This document shows, in pieces, positions 57,186 through 64,000 of a stretch of 64,000 nt of DNA. Made by a program: the position numbers and the translations under genes. Each line of letters begins with the position of its first letter. Position 1 is the stretch's first letter. Below the pieces are notes generated by a model, which saw only the letters and a list, made by a program, of their open reading frames with translations, had not been told where the DNA came from and did no database searches. The stretch lies in NCBI RefSeq assembly GCF_003054445.1, contig NC_042507.1:248001-312000 (forward strand). The letters are read 5' to 3'. Source of the DNA: Pichia kudriavzevii (lineage: Eukaryota; Ascomycota; Pichiomycetes; Pichiales; Pichiaceae).

Positions 57186-57929
57186 TCAGTCCCTGACTCT
57201 ATAGTTGTCTCTGTAGCCATATCTAGAATTATTCTTCTTATAACGTGGATCATATTCTCGTGAGTCTCTCTCGACCGAACGGTAATTATTATGCTTGCCA
57301 CCTTTTGCTGAGTGTTCTTTATTCTTGCACCTATTATGCATCCCATGATCCTTTTCAAATCTCCCTTCACTATTCCTAGATGTCTTTTTATTCGTCTCGA
57401 TTCTTGCTCTCAAAGAGTTGGCCTTTTCCTGTCTAGCTAAATACTCCTGTCTTTTGATTTGTTGAAGTTTCATTGTGTATAACGGATCGTCCTTTGATAG
57501 TTTGGCTATTTTTTTCTTAGTACTCATCTCCCCACTTTGGTTGTCCTGATTGATATATCCCTCCCCTGTCTTCATAACTTTTTCCATCCGTGTTAGTTTT
57601 TTATCTTTTTTGGCGTTATCAACCAATGCATCGACAACCGAACGTTTCCCAAGTAGGATATCTTCATCAATTTTCTCACCATCTGTGCTGGCAGACTGTT
57701 CACTGCCGTACATCCAACTGATATTTTTGTCCTTCCTCTTTGTTAAGTCTTTTGAAGGCTCGGTTAACGATAAAAGCTCATTCTTTTCGTTAATCTCATC
57801 TAACTTGGCCTTATGAAGCTGATTTTTCCGATGTTCTCTAAGAAGTTCTTGTTCTCTTTGCCAGACTATTTCTCTGTTCTTTAGTAACTTAGGGTTCCAT
57901 GATTTCTTAAGGTTTAGATCCGATGGCAT
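57186..57929 (-). CDS. CWC25: Pre-mRNA splicing factor CWC25
   Basis: 247 residues. The N-terminal CIR/CWC25 domain starts MPSDLNLKKSWNPKLLKNRE, then VWQREQELLREHRK, close to the GDLNLKKSWHPGLLKNQ..VW signature. KNISWMYGS follows at about 70-78, also conserved. The rest is basic and low-complexity, ending in an Arg/Asp/Tyr-rich tail (YRSVERDSREYDPRYKKNNS). Cwc25 joins the spliceosome after Prp2 and promotes the first catalytic step. Saccharomyces Cwc25 is shorter (179); the extra length is the RD-rich tail. First ATG. Confidence 0.92.
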   Translation of the reverse strand: MPSDLNLKKSWNPKLLKNREIVWQREQELLREHRKNQLHKAKLDEINEKNELLSLTEPSKDLTKRKDKNISWMYGSEQSASTDGEKIDEDILLGKRSVVDALVDNAKKDKKLTRMEKVMKTGEGYINQDNQSGEMSTKKKIAKLSKDDPLYTMKLQQIKRQEYLARQEKANSLRARIETNKKTSRNSEGRFEKDHGMHNRCKNKEHSAKGGKHNNYRSVERDSREYDPRYKKNNSRYGYRDNYRVRD

Positions 57930-58403
57930 GACGGATATCAGAACAAGGCTGTCCTTGATGTTCGATGGTGACAGTGTGGGGAGAAGAAAAGTATATAGGC
58001 CATCTCATAGGCATACTCATTCTGTAGGTTCTTTTTTTTTCTCTTGTTATTCTCGGTTTTTTACCAATCAATAAAACAGAAGTTAAACTTTTCCATTTTA
58101 GCATAAATAAATGAAAATAGAATGCACAATCATCCATTGGTGTAATCATTATATTACAAATATAAATATACATACCAACAAATGAACAAGTCAATATAAA
58201 AAAGAAAAGAAAGAATTAATGAGAGGTAACAGACACCTCAAAGATAATCAGAGCGTTCTGTGTGTTTCCTCATGGTAGAATCGAACAGACAGTTTATATA
58301 ATGACATTGAAAAACAGTCTCATCATTTCAACACATCGACGCATCTACCATATGTTTAGAGTTTTGTTCCTTATAAATGACCCAAAACAAAGGGGGAAAA
58401 AAA
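57930..58403. other. Intergenic region CWC25 to SUI1
   Basis: 474 bp between minus-strand genes. AT-rich; A-rich and T-rich runs only. A GTTCGATTC resembling a tRNA T-loop on the minus strand (about 58272-58280) lacks any pairing T-stem and was rejected. Confidence 0.4.
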
Positions 58404-58947
58404 CTAAAAACCATGGATTTTGATGTTTTTCTTTTTGATACCTAGAGTTTGGACCATAAATTCCATAATCTTCAGACGTTGGTCACCTTGCAACTGGATA
58501 ACTTCACCTAGCTCGTCATCCTTGACGATGTTACCATTACAAGCAAACTCCTTCTTGATGACTTTTAAGATCTTCTTCAAATCATATTCATCAGGCAAAC
58601 CTTGAACAGTGGTTAATGTCTTTCTACCGTTTCTTTGTTGGATACGAATGTGGATGTAGTTTGTAACTTCAGTTTCATCATCACCAGTATCGGCGAAAGG
58701 ATCTATAGAACGTGTCAAAATCGTGTTAGTATGTTATTGAAGATCAATTTAATCCCTCCACACTTGTTCTATGCAAAATACGAAGCTTTTGCTCTTGCCA
58801 ATAGGAAAAAAAGAAAAAAAAATTAAAAAGAAAAAGGATCAGTCGGAACAACTGTCGGTACTTTCCCAACAATCAACCCGTCTCTCCTGACTCCCATGTC
58901 TAGATGACAAACATACCAAAAGACTTTAGGTTCTCGATATTACTCAT
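58404..58947 (-). CDS. SUI1: Translation initiation factor eIF1 (SUI1), one intron
   Basis: Exon 1 is 58917-58947 (31 nt, MSNIENLKSF plus one base). Exon 2 is 58404-58702. The intron of 214 nt (58703-58916) has GTATGT, TACTAAC (complement of 58725-58731) and TATAG. The spliced protein has 109 residues. The junction restores SF-DPFADTGDDE, exactly as in Saccharomyces Sui1 (MSIENLKSFDPFADTGDDE, 108 residues). The body has NYIHIRIQQRNGRKTLTTVQ, FACNGNIVKDDELGEVIQLQ and KKNIKIHGF. eIF1 sits on the 40S P-site region and enforces start-codon fidelity. Saccharomyces SUI1 has no intron. The gene diverges from SLA2 with about 235 bp between. Confidence 0.95.
58703..58916 (-). other. SUI1 intron
   Basis: Donor GTATGT, branch site TACTAAC, acceptor TATAG (last two bases 58704-58703). 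About 22 nt separate the branch A from the acceptor. It interrupts a codon after its first base (phase 1). Confidence 0.93.
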
Positions 58948-59182
58948 ATAAAGGTCTGCTTGCCGTAAAGAGTTATTGCCCTAGAGAATAAACTCACCCT
59001 CTTCAACAGGAAATCTTACAAAGTCGAAGAAAAAAAAAAATGGCTAAATAAGTGGCCGATTCATAGTGGCAAACCAAATGCGCGGAATTTGTTCGAGGCT
59101 GATGGCTCCAACATGAACAATCTATAAATGGATGGGTTTGTAAATGCACGCATACTATCAAGGCCGTAATTGAATACAATGG
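58948..59182. promoter_or_regulatory. Divergent promoter SUI1 / SLA2
   Basis: 235 bp. TCTATAAATGG near 59120-59130 is a TATA box for SLA2. An A12 run (59029-59040) lies in the middle. Overlapping ATGs occur at 59179 and 59183. Confidence 0.5.
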
Positions 59183-62100
59183 ATGTTTTCATCCTTGGTT
59201 TCAAGAGAAGGAGAGACAAAGAGGAGCCGCAAGACCAGCAGCAACATGTTCAGCTCGTCGAGACACGTCACAGACATCAGCACGGCGATCAAGAAGGCAT
59301 GCACCCCTGAAGACACTGCTTCCAAGCGGAAACATGTGAGGGCCTGTATAGTGTACACGTGGGATCACAAGAGTTCCAAGGATTTCTGGGAGACAATGAA
59401 GGTCGTTCCTTTGAAGAACACCGACACACAGTTGTTTAAGGCGTTGATTCTCATCCACAAGGTGCTGCAGGAGGGACACCCTTCCGCATTGGTTGGAGGA
59501 TTCAAGAACATGGAATGGATATCCAATTTGGACACCTTGAGAACTCTAGACAGACGGTTCCAGGTGCTAATTCCAGAATACGTCAATTACATCCTACAAA
59601 AGTTGAGGTTCCATCATAATCACCGCGGTTTCAATGGTACCTTTGAATATGAGGAGTATGTATCGTTGAGAACTGTATCGGATCCAAACGAGGGTTATGA
59701 CGCTATCTTAGACTTGACTTCATTGCAAGACTCTTTAGACTCGTTTGGTAGAGATATTTTTGCAACGGTTCGTAATAACAACTCCGAATGTATCATTAGT
59801 GCATTGGTGCCAATTGTTGCAGAATCATATGGTATCTATAAATTCTTAATCTCAATGCTCAGGGCAATGTACAAAATGTCGGATTCGGCAGAAATTTTGG
59901 AACCGCTGAAGTCTAAATTTGAAGACCAGCATGAACGTCTATATGACTTTTATGCAAACTGCTCCAATATTCGGTACTTGACAACATTAATAACTATTCC
60001 GAAGCTACCATTCGAGGCCCCAAACTTGATTATTCAAAATGATGAAGATGAAAACGTCAATTTACCGCCTTTGACAGAACAGAAAACTGCCGCTACGACT
60101 TTGAGGCATTCACCAACACCTTTTGAGCAAGAAAATGAGCGTCAACAACAACAAGCTCCTATTGCGACCCAACCAACAGGTATGGTTAGAAATGCATTTG
60201 TTGAACAACAGCAACTCTATGAGCAGCAACAACAACAATTGGAGCAACAACGCCAGGCAGAATTACAACAACAACAGCAACAGCAATTGGCACAACAACA
60301 ATACTGGGAGCAACAACAGAGACAACAAGCTGAAGCTCAACAGTTGGCTCAGCAGCAGTTGTTGTTGGATCAGGCTCAAAGACATGCACAGGGACGAGTT
60401 GCTGAATTGGAAAGAGACATTTTAACTTTAAAGGGGCAGTATGATAATGATCAGCTCATGCTTCAGAGCTATGATCAAAAAGTTCAGGCGCTAGAGAATG
60501 AATTGGCATCCACGACTCAAACTGCACAAGAACAGTTGGCTTCCAAGGACGAGCAATTGAACTTACTACAAGAACAAGTTGAATATTGGAAAAATAAGTA
60601 TGAATCCCTAGCCAAATTGTACTCTCAACTTAGAACTGAGCACCTAAACCTTTTGACTAAATCGAAAAAGATCCAACAGAAGGCTGCATCTGCTCAGGAA
60701 GCTATTGAAAAGCGTGAAAAACTTGAAAGGGACATGAAGGCCAAGAATATTGAATTGGCAGATTTGATCAAGGAAAGAGATAGGGCTAGATTAGAGCTTG
60801 AAAGATTCAAGAATGGCACTAAAACCGATCTGCAGACTCTTCAACTTGAAAAGGATGAACTGGAACAAAAGTTGGCTACCTTGGATAGGGCACAATCTGC
60901 TAATTTAACTGCTATTTTCAATCAACACAATAAGGAGTTGCAGGAATTGCAGAATAAATTTAAGGATGTTACCTTGAATGCACCCAGCGATGAGAAACTA
61001 AAACAACTTGAAGAGCAACTTCAAGAAAAGGATCTTGAAATTGAAATGATGCAACAAACTATGGATGAAACTATCAAAGATCTAGTAAAGACCCAAAATT
61101 CTAGAGAAGAAAAATCTGAGATGCAGAATAAACTAAATTCTACCAAAGTTCTGGGCCTTATTGATGCTATTTTAAAATCGGGTATTAATAGAATTCAGGA
61201 TGCTGTCTTTGAATTAGATTCTCCTATGCAAGCAGGTAATTTGAACTCTTCCCCGGAATATGTCTTAACTTTACTTGAGAAATCTTCTGGTTTGGTTACT
61301 GACTTTGCCTCAAGCTTTAATAACATGTTAGTAGATGGTGATAATGCCAATGAAGCTCTCGTCATTGATAGTATTACAAATTTTACAACATCAATCAGCG
61401 ATATTTTACTGAATACAAAAGGTTTGACTAGATTAACAAAGCAGGATGATTTCCAAGATGATCTAATTGATACTGCGAAGGACATTGCTGAGATTTCTGA
61501 AGTTTATTTGGAGTCCCTATATCATTCGAATCTTGTCAATAAAAGTATTGATGATCAAACTGATATTGTAATCAATGGTAATATTGATGTTCAAGAGATC
61601 CTCCAAACATTATTACAGTTAGTAGAATCCATGAAGACACCTAGCTCCAAGATTGATCTCAGCAAAGTTGACGGTGAATTGAGTGATTTGGTTGATAAAG
61701 AAATGGAACATGCATCTAGAGTTATTGAGGAAGCTTCTGTTCATTTATCATCACTTTTGAATCAACCTTTTGATGTTTCAATGTCATCAATTGACATTGA
61801 AGTTAATAAGTCGATCTTGGCAGCTGCCTCCGCAATCATTACAGCCATTAAATACTTGATTCGTGCATCTATCGAATCTCAAGAAGAGATTGTCAATAAT
61901 GGTAGAGGATCACATTCAAAAACGTCCTTTTATAAGAAAAATAATAAGTGGACCGAAGGTTTAATATCAGCGTCTAAGTCAATTGCATATTCTACAAATA
62001 CTTTGATAAGAATAGCAGACGGAGTCTTACAGAATAAGCATTCAAATGAAGAGTTGGTTGTGGCATCAAGAGAAGTTGCAGCATCCACAGCTCAGTTGGT

Positions 62101-62401
62101 TTCTGCCGCTAGAGTCAAATCCCAATTTATGTCAAAGACCCAGAACAAGCTAGAAGATGCGTCAAAGAAAGTCAACCTGGCTTGTAAACAACTAGTTGAT
62201 CAAGTCAATAAATTGATAATTGGTAAACATGAAGTCGAAGATATCGATTATAGCAAACTTTCCATCCATGAAAATAAGACTGCGGAAATGGAACAACAAG
62301 TTGAAATTTTAAAACTGGAGAACGCTCTTTCTTCAGCAAGAAAAAGATTGGGTGAAATCAGAAAGTTCAGTTATAAAGATGATGATAGCGGTGAAGAGTG
62401 A
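59183..62401 (+). CDS. SLA2: Endocytic actin-binding protein SLA2 (END4)
   Basis: 1072 residues from 59183. An ATG 63 bp on (59246) fits the family start better, since the ANTH domain begins soon after (DISTAIKKACTPEDTASKRK, then RACIVYTWDHKSS). Layout: ANTH domain (about 25-290, binds PI(4,5)P2), a Gln-rich tract (about 320-400), a long coiled coil (about 400-660), and the C-terminal I/LWEQ (THATCH) actin-binding module (about 860-1060) with FYKKNNKWTEGLISASKSIA, LVVASREVAASTAQLVSAAR and DASKKVNLACKQLVDQV. Sla2 couples clathrin coats to actin in endocytosis. SLA2 flanks MAT in many yeasts, as here. Confidence 0.95.
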   Translation: MFSSLVSREGETKRSRKTSSNMFSSSRHVTDISTAIKKACTPEDTASKRKHVRACIVYTWDHKSSKDFWETMKVVPLKNTDTQLFKALILIHKVLQEGHPSALVGGFKNMEWISNLDTLRTLDRRFQVLIPEYVNYILQKLRFHHNHRGFNGTFEYEEYVSLRTVSDPNEGYDAILDLTSLQDSLDSFGRDIFATVRNNNSECIISALVPIVAESYGIYKFLISMLRAMYKMSDSAEILEPLKSKFEDQHERLYDFYANCSNIRYLTTLITIPKLPFEAPNLIIQNDEDENVNLPPLTEQKTAATTLRHSPTPFEQENERQQQQAPIATQPTGMVRNAFVEQQQLYEQQQQQLEQQRQAELQQQQQQQLAQQQYWEQQQRQQAEAQQLAQQQLLLDQAQRHAQGRVAELERDILTLKGQYDNDQLMLQSYDQKVQALENELASTTQTAQEQLASKDEQLNLLQEQVEYWKNKYESLAKLYSQLRTEHLNLLTKSKKIQQKAASAQEAIEKREKLERDMKAKNIELADLIKERDRARLELERFKNGTKTDLQTLQLEKDELEQKLATLDRAQSANLTAIFNQHNKELQELQNKFKDVTLNAPSDEKLKQLEEQLQEKDLEIEMMQQTMDETIKDLVKTQNSREEKSEMQNKLNSTKVLGLIDAILKSGINRIQDAVFELDSPMQAGNLNSSPEYVLTLLEKSSGLVTDFASSFNNMLVDGDNANEALVIDSITNFTTSISDILLNTKGLTRLTKQDDFQDDLIDTAKDIAEISEVYLESLYHSNLVNKSIDDQTDIVINGNIDVQEILQTLLQLVESMKTPSSKIDLSKVDGELSDLVDKEMEHASRVIEEASVHLSSLLNQPFDVSMSSIDIEVNKSILAAASAIITAIKYLIRASIESQEEIVNNGRGSHSKTSFYKKNNKWTEGLISASKSIAYSTNTLIRIADGVLQNKHSNEELVVASREVAASTAQLVSAARVKSQFMSKTQNKLEDASKKVNLACKQLVDQVNKLIIGKHEVEDIDYSKLSIHENKTAEMEQQVEILKLENALSSARKRLGEIRKFSYKDDDSGEE
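60128..60370 (+). repeat. Gln-rich (CAA/CAG) coding repeat in SLA2
   Basis: Imperfect CAA/CAG-rich stretch coding for Gln runs (for example QLYEQQQQQLEQQRQ and LQQQQQQQLAQQQY). Interruptions by GAG, CTC and GCA show it is not a pure trinucleotide tract. Confidence 0.85.
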
Positions 62402-62490
62402 ATGTATATTTATGGTATATAGGTTATGATTAAATAGCGATAAAACTTATTTTATAATAGACTGCAATTGCAAAAATGGTTTTTTATGAC

Positions 62491-63300
62491 CTAAGTATCC
62501 CTTGTTTTTATTTGTCTTGCTCTTTTATTGGTAAACCAAATCCTCACTTGCGTTGGCGTCATGTTACACTTTTTAGCTATATATTCACGCTCGACACTGT
62601 TGGGGTTCTTTACTTTAGTAAATATTTGCTCAAGTTTTTCTTTAACATCTTTTGATGGACGATGTCTTCGGTTGTGCCCACTATCAGTAGTTGATGATTC
62701 AATTTCATTTGTAATAGAATTCAAATAATCATAAATTCCAAAATTTTGTGAAAATATTGGAGTATTTTGTTCAGATAGTTGTGAGCCACTTAATTCTATG
62801 GTCAATGGCTCTCCCAATATATCGGAGGTTGTAGTGATTTCTGCTTGTGTAATTTCAAAATCAGAGAGTTGGTATGGTTGTAACATTGGTATATCATTCA
62901 AGTTTTCAAGTGACAAGCTGTCATCCAAGATCCAGTGATCATCAAAAGTCAAATGTTCAGGCAGTCGGGGCGTATCAATGAGATTATTCATTAGCTTGTA
63001 TTTTTCCCAAAAAAACTCTTTATACCTTTTAAATAGGTCCTCTACCAAAGTAAGGGGTAAATCATTGTTCATAAGAATTCCCACCTCCTTCTCAAAGGAA
63101 TCTTGACAGTCATCAATTAATCTTCTTAAGTTTGAATTTTCTGTCGTGGGAATACCACTCATTGATTCTAAACGCGGTAATTCGATATTTAAAGGTTTCC
63201 TTGTCTCATTCTTATCGCAAAACTCACTAGTTAAGCTGCATATCGTTAATATTGGAAGAATAATTGTCCCTACATCTTTCCCGAGTGACATTTCATACAT
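62491..63300 (-). CDS. MATa1: MATa1 homeodomain protein
   Basis: 269 residues, with a homeodomain at the C-terminus (about 208-266). The 60-residue, non-TALE spacing is kept: 28 residues from the helix-1 Phe to the helix-3 Trp. PNSVEREYIAKKCNMTPTQV followed by RIWFTNKRARQ strongly resembles Saccharomyces a1 (LNSKEKEEVAKKCGITPLQV, RVWFINKRMRS). The alpha2 homeodomain is instead TALE type. Saccharomyces a1 has 126 residues and two introns; this frame is open throughout and has a long acidic N-terminus. In a/alpha cells a1 pairs with alpha2 to repress haploid genes. It diverges from the HMG gene and lies next to SLA2, as expected for MATa. ATGs at 63300 and 63291 are both possible starts. Confidence 0.85.
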   Translation of the reverse strand: MYEMSLGKDVGTIILPILTICSLTSEFCDKNETRKPLNIELPRLESMSGIPTTENSNLRRLIDDCQDSFEKEVGILMNNDLPLTLVEDLFKRYKEFFWEKYKLMNNLIDTPRLPEHLTFDDHWILDDSLSLENLNDIPMLQPYQLSDFEITQAEITTTSDILGEPLTIELSGSQLSEQNTPIFSQNFGIYDYLNSITNEIESSTTDSGHNRRHRPSKDVKEKLEQIFTKVKNPNSVEREYIAKKCNMTPTQVRIWFTNKRARQIKTRDT

Positions 63301-63574
63301 TTAGTTGCTTTTTCTATATAATTCAAAACTAGCCATATTTAGTTGTCAGAACATTGAAGAAAAAAAGCGTTCTTATAAATTAATACTTTCGAGCATAGAA
63401 ATGAATTTTGAAACAGGACAATGTTTCATGCTTTGTTTCAAAGTCAAAAAGGTACTTTAGATTAATTTTGTCAGAAATATTTTTTTCACTCAGTTATTAT
63501 CTATTGCATGACTTTGAAAAACAAATGTGCCCCTTGGTTGTCAACATTCTTATTTAGTAAGAACTTCAGTAGAT
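63301..63574. promoter_or_regulatory. MATa1 / MATa2 divergent promoter with inverted repeat
   Basis: 274 bp. TTTCAAAGTCA (63436-63446) is repeated inverted as TGACTTTGAAA (63509-63519). The left arm overlaps CTTTG-TTT-CAAAG (63431-63443), which contains the HMG-box consensus CTTTGTT. Two short ATG frames (63508 and 63525) precede the a2 start. Confidence 0.6.
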
Positions 63575-64000
63575 ATGGCCAAACTAACAGATTCTGGAAG
63601 TACAAGAAATCGATCTGAAAGTGTTTCACAAAACGTTGGCGCCGTAGAGTTTGTTCAAGTAGTTAAACAAGAACACGGCTACGACGAAAAAGAATATAAG
63701 AAAATACTAAGATCAGAAATAGAAAAAGAATCAAAAAAGCCTAGGAACATATTCTTAATTTATCGAAGTTTAGTTAAGCAGTATCTTATGAACTACTTAT
63801 CCATTAAGGGCTTCACAGAGATTTCAGAAGAGTCGGGTAAAGTAAGCTAATTTTATGGTTAACATGATTTGTTTTTCTTGAATCATATACTAACACTACA
63901 CAGTTGTGGAAAAGTAGAAGTTCGGAAGTTGAACATTATGTAAAGTATCTAGCGGAGCAGGAAGAAAGATTTTTTGAAAATGAGCAAACTCAACGGCTTA
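63575..64000 (+). CDS. MATa2: MATa2 HMG-box protein, partial (one intron; runs off right edge)
   Basis: Exon 1 63575-63841 (89 codons), intron 63842-63903 (62 nt: GTAAGC, TACTAAC, ACACAG), exon 2 from 63904 to the window end. The HMG box starts at about residue 58: KKPRNIFLIYRSLVKQYLMN, then after the splice LWKSRSSEVEHYVKYLAEQE. This matches the (R)PRNxFxLYR ... W ... Y..LA..E pattern of mating-type HMG proteins. Saccharomyces lost this gene; Candida, Pichia and relatives keep it as an activator of a-specific genes. The start is the first ATG in frame, but two upstream ATGs in other frames leave the true N-terminus open. Confidence 0.8.
63842..63903 (+). other. MATa2 intron
   Basis: 62 nt, phase 0, donor GTAAGC, branch site TACTAAC (63890-63896) only about 10 nt before the CAG acceptor. 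It splits the HMG box before LWKS, close to where introns are common in this family. Confidence 0.85.

Noticed and set aside
58266-58290. GTTCGATTC on the minus strand resembling a tRNA T-loop
   Set aside because: Flanking bases do not pair as a T-stem and no acceptor, D-arm or anticodon arm can be drawn.
1-64000. Search by eye for LTR elements, DNA transposons, LINEs, subtelomeric or centromeric repeats
   Set aside because: No reverse transcriptase, integrase, transposase or capsid-like frame and no long direct or inverted repeats were seen.

Overview
The window is a gene-dense piece of a budding-yeast (Saccharomycotina) nuclear chromosome. I infer a methylotroph or Pichia-clade yeast (Pichiaceae), but I cannot fix the species from sequence alone. 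Three introns carry perfect TACTAAC branch sites, and most gene products are single-exon orthologues of known yeast proteins. Several genes are present that Saccharomyces lacks: sphingolipid delta-4 desaturase, myo-inositol oxygenase, a true CAND1/TIP120 and a MATa HMG gene. A CTG codon (11208-11210) sits at the conserved Leu of CFD1's VLDIDLTGPS motif, which argues for the standard code and against a CUG-Ser yeast. I saw no tRNA, rRNA, CRISPR, transposon or virus-like element.

Layout. 1-4 kb: the N-terminal part of CAND1, then a HAA1-type copper-fist regulator. 5-11.9 kb: a GT8 glycosyltransferase, the PQ-loop protein ANY1 (3' ends overlapping on opposite strands), the mitochondrial junction resolvase CCE1, an FMO-type monooxygenase and CFD1. 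12-19.7 kb: an unidentified coiled-coil protein, the eisosome protein EIS1, a YEA4-like nucleotide-sugar transporter, a short COX5-like protein, and a repeat-rich promoter. 19.7-31.6 kb: KRE6/SKN1, a YMR090W-like reductase, an URN1-like FF-domain protein, EHD3, DES1, a dynein light-intermediate-chain-like protein and REX1/RNH70. 31.8-38.9 kb: CDC7, GSF2, the divergent ribosomal pair RPL30-RPL24 and a divergent hexose-transporter-like gene. 40-51.9 kb: a GH17 wall glucanase, MIOX, CDS1, a dynamitin (JNM1), RBG2, YRB30 and DEG1/PUS3. 53.2-59 kb: SPB4, MCY1, a membrane orphan, CWC25 and SUI1. 59-64 kb: SLA2 followed by a MATa idiomorph, with a1 (homeodomain) and a2 (HMG) divergently transcribed; a2 runs off the window.

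The most notable signals are these. (1) The MATa locus lies beside SLA2, with an 11-bp inverted repeat and HMG-like CTTTGTT motif in the a1/a2 promoter. (2) The RPL30 leader, start codon and non-canonical GTCAGT donor form a kink-turn like the known yeast L30 autoregulatory element, and the intron holds a duplicated acceptor that would give an immediate stop. (3) About 190 bp directly upstream of the DES1 TATA box have a strict 10-bp period of T-tracts; a similar phased A-tract run lies in the HAA1/GT8 promoter. (4) A 23-bp minisatellite and a related AATAC-rich leader lie upstream of KRE6.

Functionally the window is mostly housekeeping (translation, ribosome assembly, splicing, tRNA modification, Fe-S assembly, dynein/dynactin, DNA replication) with a cell-wall and membrane theme (KRE6, GH17 glucanase, EIS1, DES1, CDS1, YEA4-like). 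Several starts were moved downstream to the first ATG because the longest open frames begin at TTG or GTG codons, which yeast nuclear genes rarely use.
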